DNA from: Flammeovirgaceae bacterium UBA4659
Lineage (GTDB): Bacteria; Bacteroidota; Bacteroidia; Cytophagales; Cyclobacteriaceae
NCBI GenBank assembly: GCA_002405445.1
Contig: DHLV01000284.1
Span: 1-6,119 of the forward strand
Length of the DNA: 6,119 nt
Direction of reading: 5' to 3'
Made by a program: the position numbers and the translations under genes. Positions 3,866 through 6,119 of the stretch are shown piece by piece (position 1 is the stretch's first letter; the number at the start of each line of letters is the position of its first letter). The notes below the pieces were generated by a model. That model ran no database searches and was not told the origin of the DNA. It saw only the letters and a list, made by a program, of their open reading frames with translations.

Positions 3866-6119
3866 CTATTTGGTTTCAGGGCTTGTGGCCGCGTAGTTAA
3901 AAATCGACTTGTAAATCAGGTCTTGTATGCGTGGACGGATATTGGCGTTTAATATTTTATTGTTGGTCATGTCCGGATAGACGCGGTTCGACAAAAACAC
4001 GAAGACCAAACCAAATTCAGGGTCAACCCAAATGCACGTGCCCGTGAACCCGGTGTGCCCGAATGTTTTTGCCGAAGCATGGATAGAAGTGGGCCCGTTC
4101 GGGTCGCTGGCCACGGGCTTGTCCCACCCGAGGCCGCGCCTGCTGGACTCAAATTGTTTGGCGGTAAACAATTGCAGTGTTTCCGGCTTCAAATACCGAT
4201 GCCCTCCATAGTGGCCCTGCTGTAACCACATTTGCCCCAACTTTGCCAAGTCGATGGCACTGCCAAACAATCCTGCGTGCCCGGCCACGCCCCCGTGCAT
4301 GGCCGCGCCCTGATCGTGCACAAAGCCCATCAACAACCTTTTTCTGAAAAGTTTGTCATCTTCAGTGGGCGCAATGCGCGCGGCACTAAATCGCTGGCGC
4401 GGCAAGTACCCGAGGGTGGTAGCTCCAAGTGGTTGGTAAAAATTCTGTTCGAGAAAATCCTCCATCGGTTGGTTGAGAATCTTCTCGGCCAGGCGTTGCA
4501 GCATGTAAAATCCCATGTCGCTGTATCGATAATCAAATGCCGTACGGTCAATTTTATCTCGTATTTTGGCGTTCACGATCCAACGCCACAAGCTGTCTTT
4601 CATCGACTTGTGGGCAAACAAACTATCGGTGACAAAAAATGGGTAATCGTCACTTTTTTGATAGTCATAATATTCACGAAGTGGCCTGCCTTCTTTCACG
4701 GTTTGTGCCCAAAAGGGCAAAAAAGGCCACAATCCCGCCTGGTGGGTCAATATGTCTTTGATGGTGAAATCCTTTTTGTTGGATTCTTTCAATTCCGGCA
4801 AATACACCGACATCTTTTTGTTCACGTCAATGAGGCCCTTTTCGTGCATGAACATCACGGTTTGTAACGTAGCCGAAACCTTGGTAACGGAGGCCAGATC
4901 GTAAATGGTTTCATCTGTAACGGGTATTTTGTTTTCGTAGGTAAATGAACCCACGCTTTGTTCGTAAACAACGTTGCCGTTGCGCGCTACCAGCACGTGG
5001 CACCCGGGTGTTGCGCCAGCCTCTACTGCTTCTTGCATAATCGATTTGATGTTGCTGAGGGTACTGTAGTCCATTGCTGCCGACTCAGGCTCAGCAAAGC
5101 GGAGACGGTCTGTTGTTGTTGTTCTTTCGCCAGAAGATGGCAAAAACACGCTCGCAATGTTCACCGGTAATGTTCCGCTGCTGCCGGTGGCCCCGAAGAT
5201 CACCTGGGCCGCAACTTGCTGCGCTCTTTCATCAGGTGCATAAGCAGTTAAGATGACAGGTATTTCGGCCAAAAATTTCAAGTCATCAGTGTACCCAAAG
5301 CTTACAACGATCACGCGGTGGTGTTGAGATAATTTCCTGACAATGGATGCGATTTGTAAGATGAAGTTTCTGGAATCAGGAAACAGCGCCACTACCACCA
5401 CTTGTTCGGAAATGCCGGGCCCCAGTTGCACAGTGTCTTTCAATGCAGTAATACCGAAGTGCCGAAACTGGGTGTATTTTGAAAGGGTGTGCGCAAAGGT
5501 GTTCTTTTCTGACTCACCAAAAGAGATACTGGCGAATTGTTGTTGATCTAAATGTTGAATTGGAATGACTTGGTCTGCATTTTTAAGTACTGTGATGCAT
5601 GACTCTGTTATTTTCTGTATCAACAACCTTTTGCCGGCCGCATGCAGTTTCAGTTTTAGATTGTCTGTTTCTGCCCATTTATTTTGTGCCAGGCCCGCGT
5701 CATACTTTGCCGACAGGATTTTTTTGACTGACAACTCCAGTTGTGCCTGCAGCGCCTTGTTTCGTTTTGTCGCTCTTACGATTGCTCTGATGGCAGCAGC
5801 CAGGTTGGTGGGGTCAATCATTACATCGTTGCCAATAACAAAGGCAAGTTTTTCTGCCTTGCCCGCTTTTTTCTTTTTGGTGATCTTCCTCAGGTAGGGA
5901 ATCTCGCAAAAAGTGAGTCCGCTGTAACCAAGCCGTTGTTTCACTACCTGATTCACAAATAACTCAGAAATTGCAGCGGGTAGTTGTTTCTTTTTTTCCT
6001 GAAGGACAAAGTCAAGGTGCGATGTCATCAGCCCGTCAATGCCTTGCTGCATGAGTTGCAGATAAGGGTAAAAGCCGATACTATCAATTCGATTGGCATC
6101 AAAAAAAACACTCGAATCA
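3866..6119 (-). CDS. GH3 (NagZ-like) domain fused to beta-lactamase-family serine hydrolase, N-terminus missing
   Basis: The reading frame is open to the right edge, so about 750 C-terminal residues are seen; an internal ATG at 6052 is probably not the start. Residue numbers count from that Met. The end of a GH3 N-terminal barrel comes first (up to about 120), with GLMTSHLDF (7-15) and VIGNDVMIDP (72-81) matching NagZ/beta-glucosidase patterns. A GH3 C-terminal-type domain spans about 150-300. A beta-lactamase/DD-peptidase fold (PF00144) then spans about 330-715, with S388-V-T-K391 (SxxK), Y510-S-D512 (the YxN position), GGVAGHAGLFG (587-597) and H666-T-G668 (KTG-like). Such fusions are known in Bacteroidota as exported cell-wall-related enzymes, about 950-1000 residues long, so roughly 220-250 residues are outside. 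The GH3 part should cleave N-acetylglucosaminides and the second part amide or ester bonds, but substrates are unproven. Oddly, the nucleophile site that normally reads F-T/S-D is F48-C-E50. The 27-bp gap to bshA suggests an operon. Confidence 0.88.
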   Translation of the reverse strand, partial: DSSVFFDANRIDSIGFYPYLQLMQQGIDGLMTSHLDFVLQEKKKQLPAAISELFVNQVVKQRLGYSGLTFCEIPYLRKITKKKKAGKAEKLAFVIGNDVMIDPTNLAAAIRAIVRATKRNKALQAQLELSVKKILSAKYDAGLAQNKWAETDNLKLKLHAAGKRLLIQKITESCITVLKNADQVIPIQHLDQQQFASISFGESEKNTFAHTLSKYTQFRHFGITALKDTVQLGPGISEQVVVVALFPDSRNFILQIASIVRKLSQHHRVIVVSFGYTDDLKFLAEIPVILTAYAPDERAQQVAAQVIFGATGSSGTLPVNIASVFLPSSGERTTTTDRLRFAEPESAAMDYSTLSNIKSIMQEAVEAGATPGCHVLVARNGNVVYEQSVGSFTYENKIPVTDETIYDLASVTKVSATLQTVMFMHEKGLIDVNKKMSVYLPELKESNKKDFTIKDILTHQAGLWPFLPFWAQTVKEGRPLREYYDYQKSDDYPFFVTDSLFAHKSMKDSLWRWIVNAKIRDKIDRTAFDYRYSDMGFYMLQRLAEKILNQPMEDFLEQNFYQPLGATTLGYLPRQRFSAARIAPTEDDKLFRKRLLMGFVHDQGAAMHGGVAGHAGLFGSAIDLAKLGQMWLQQGHYGGHRYLKPETLQLFTAKQFESSRRGLGWDKPVASDPNGPTSIHASAKTFGHTGFTGTCIWVDPEFGLVFVFLSNRVYPDMTNNKILNANIRPRIQDLIYKSIFNYAATSPETK

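Noticed and set aside
4232..4867. Long plus-strand open frame (over 200 codons) opposite the fusion hydrolase gene
   Set aside because: It lies wholly antisense to the well-supported serine-hydrolase domain and its translation shows no family features, so it is a shadow frame.

Overview
The window looks like chromosomal DNA from a member of the Bacteroidota, most plausibly a Cytophagales-type bacterium. The evidence is the gene content: a GH3/beta-lactamase-family fusion hydrolase, a BshA-type glycosyltransferase, an FA2H-like fatty acid hydroxylase and a carboxypeptidase-regulatory-like surface domain. A TAnnTTTG-type promoter box and A/T-rich start regions without Shine-Dalgarno sequences agree with this. 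The assignment comes from recognised protein families, not from any search.

Layout, right to left on the minus strand. (i) 6119-3866 holds the 3' part of a GH3 N-acetylglucosaminidase-like protein fused to a beta-lactamase-family serine hydrolase. Its N-terminus lies outside the window, and its GH3 nucleophile position reads Glu instead of Asp. (ii) After 27 bp comes bshA (3838-2687), which commits UDP-GlcNAc and malate to bacillithiol synthesis. (iii) After 61 bp comes a membrane fatty acid 2-hydroxylase homologue (2625-1978). These three are probably one transcription unit, or at least run head to tail. The first protein would act on cell-wall sugars and peptides, the second on cytosolic thiol synthesis and the third on membrane lipid hydroxylation, so a shared pathway is not evident.

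On the plus strand, facing the hydroxylase tail to tail, is a 39-residue lipoprotein gene (1717-1836) with a clear signal peptide and lipobox. It has a plausible Bacteroidota -7 box and a 9-bp direct repeat upstream, and a weak terminator-like hairpin downstream.

Diverging from it across a 417-bp non-coding region (1300-1716) is a minus-strand gene for a von Willebrand factor A (VWA) protein with an intact MIDAS site (1299-202). Sixteen bp later comes the start of a secreted protein with a carboxypeptidase-regulatory-like domain (185-1, cut by the window edge). The divergent region carries alternating short repeats and an 8-bp perfect hairpin.

I see no rRNA, functional tRNA, CRISPR array, insertion sequence or phage gene, and no convincing new multi-gene system. 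The points most worth a second look are the tiny lipoprotein, the substituted GH3 active-site position and the repeat-rich divergent region.
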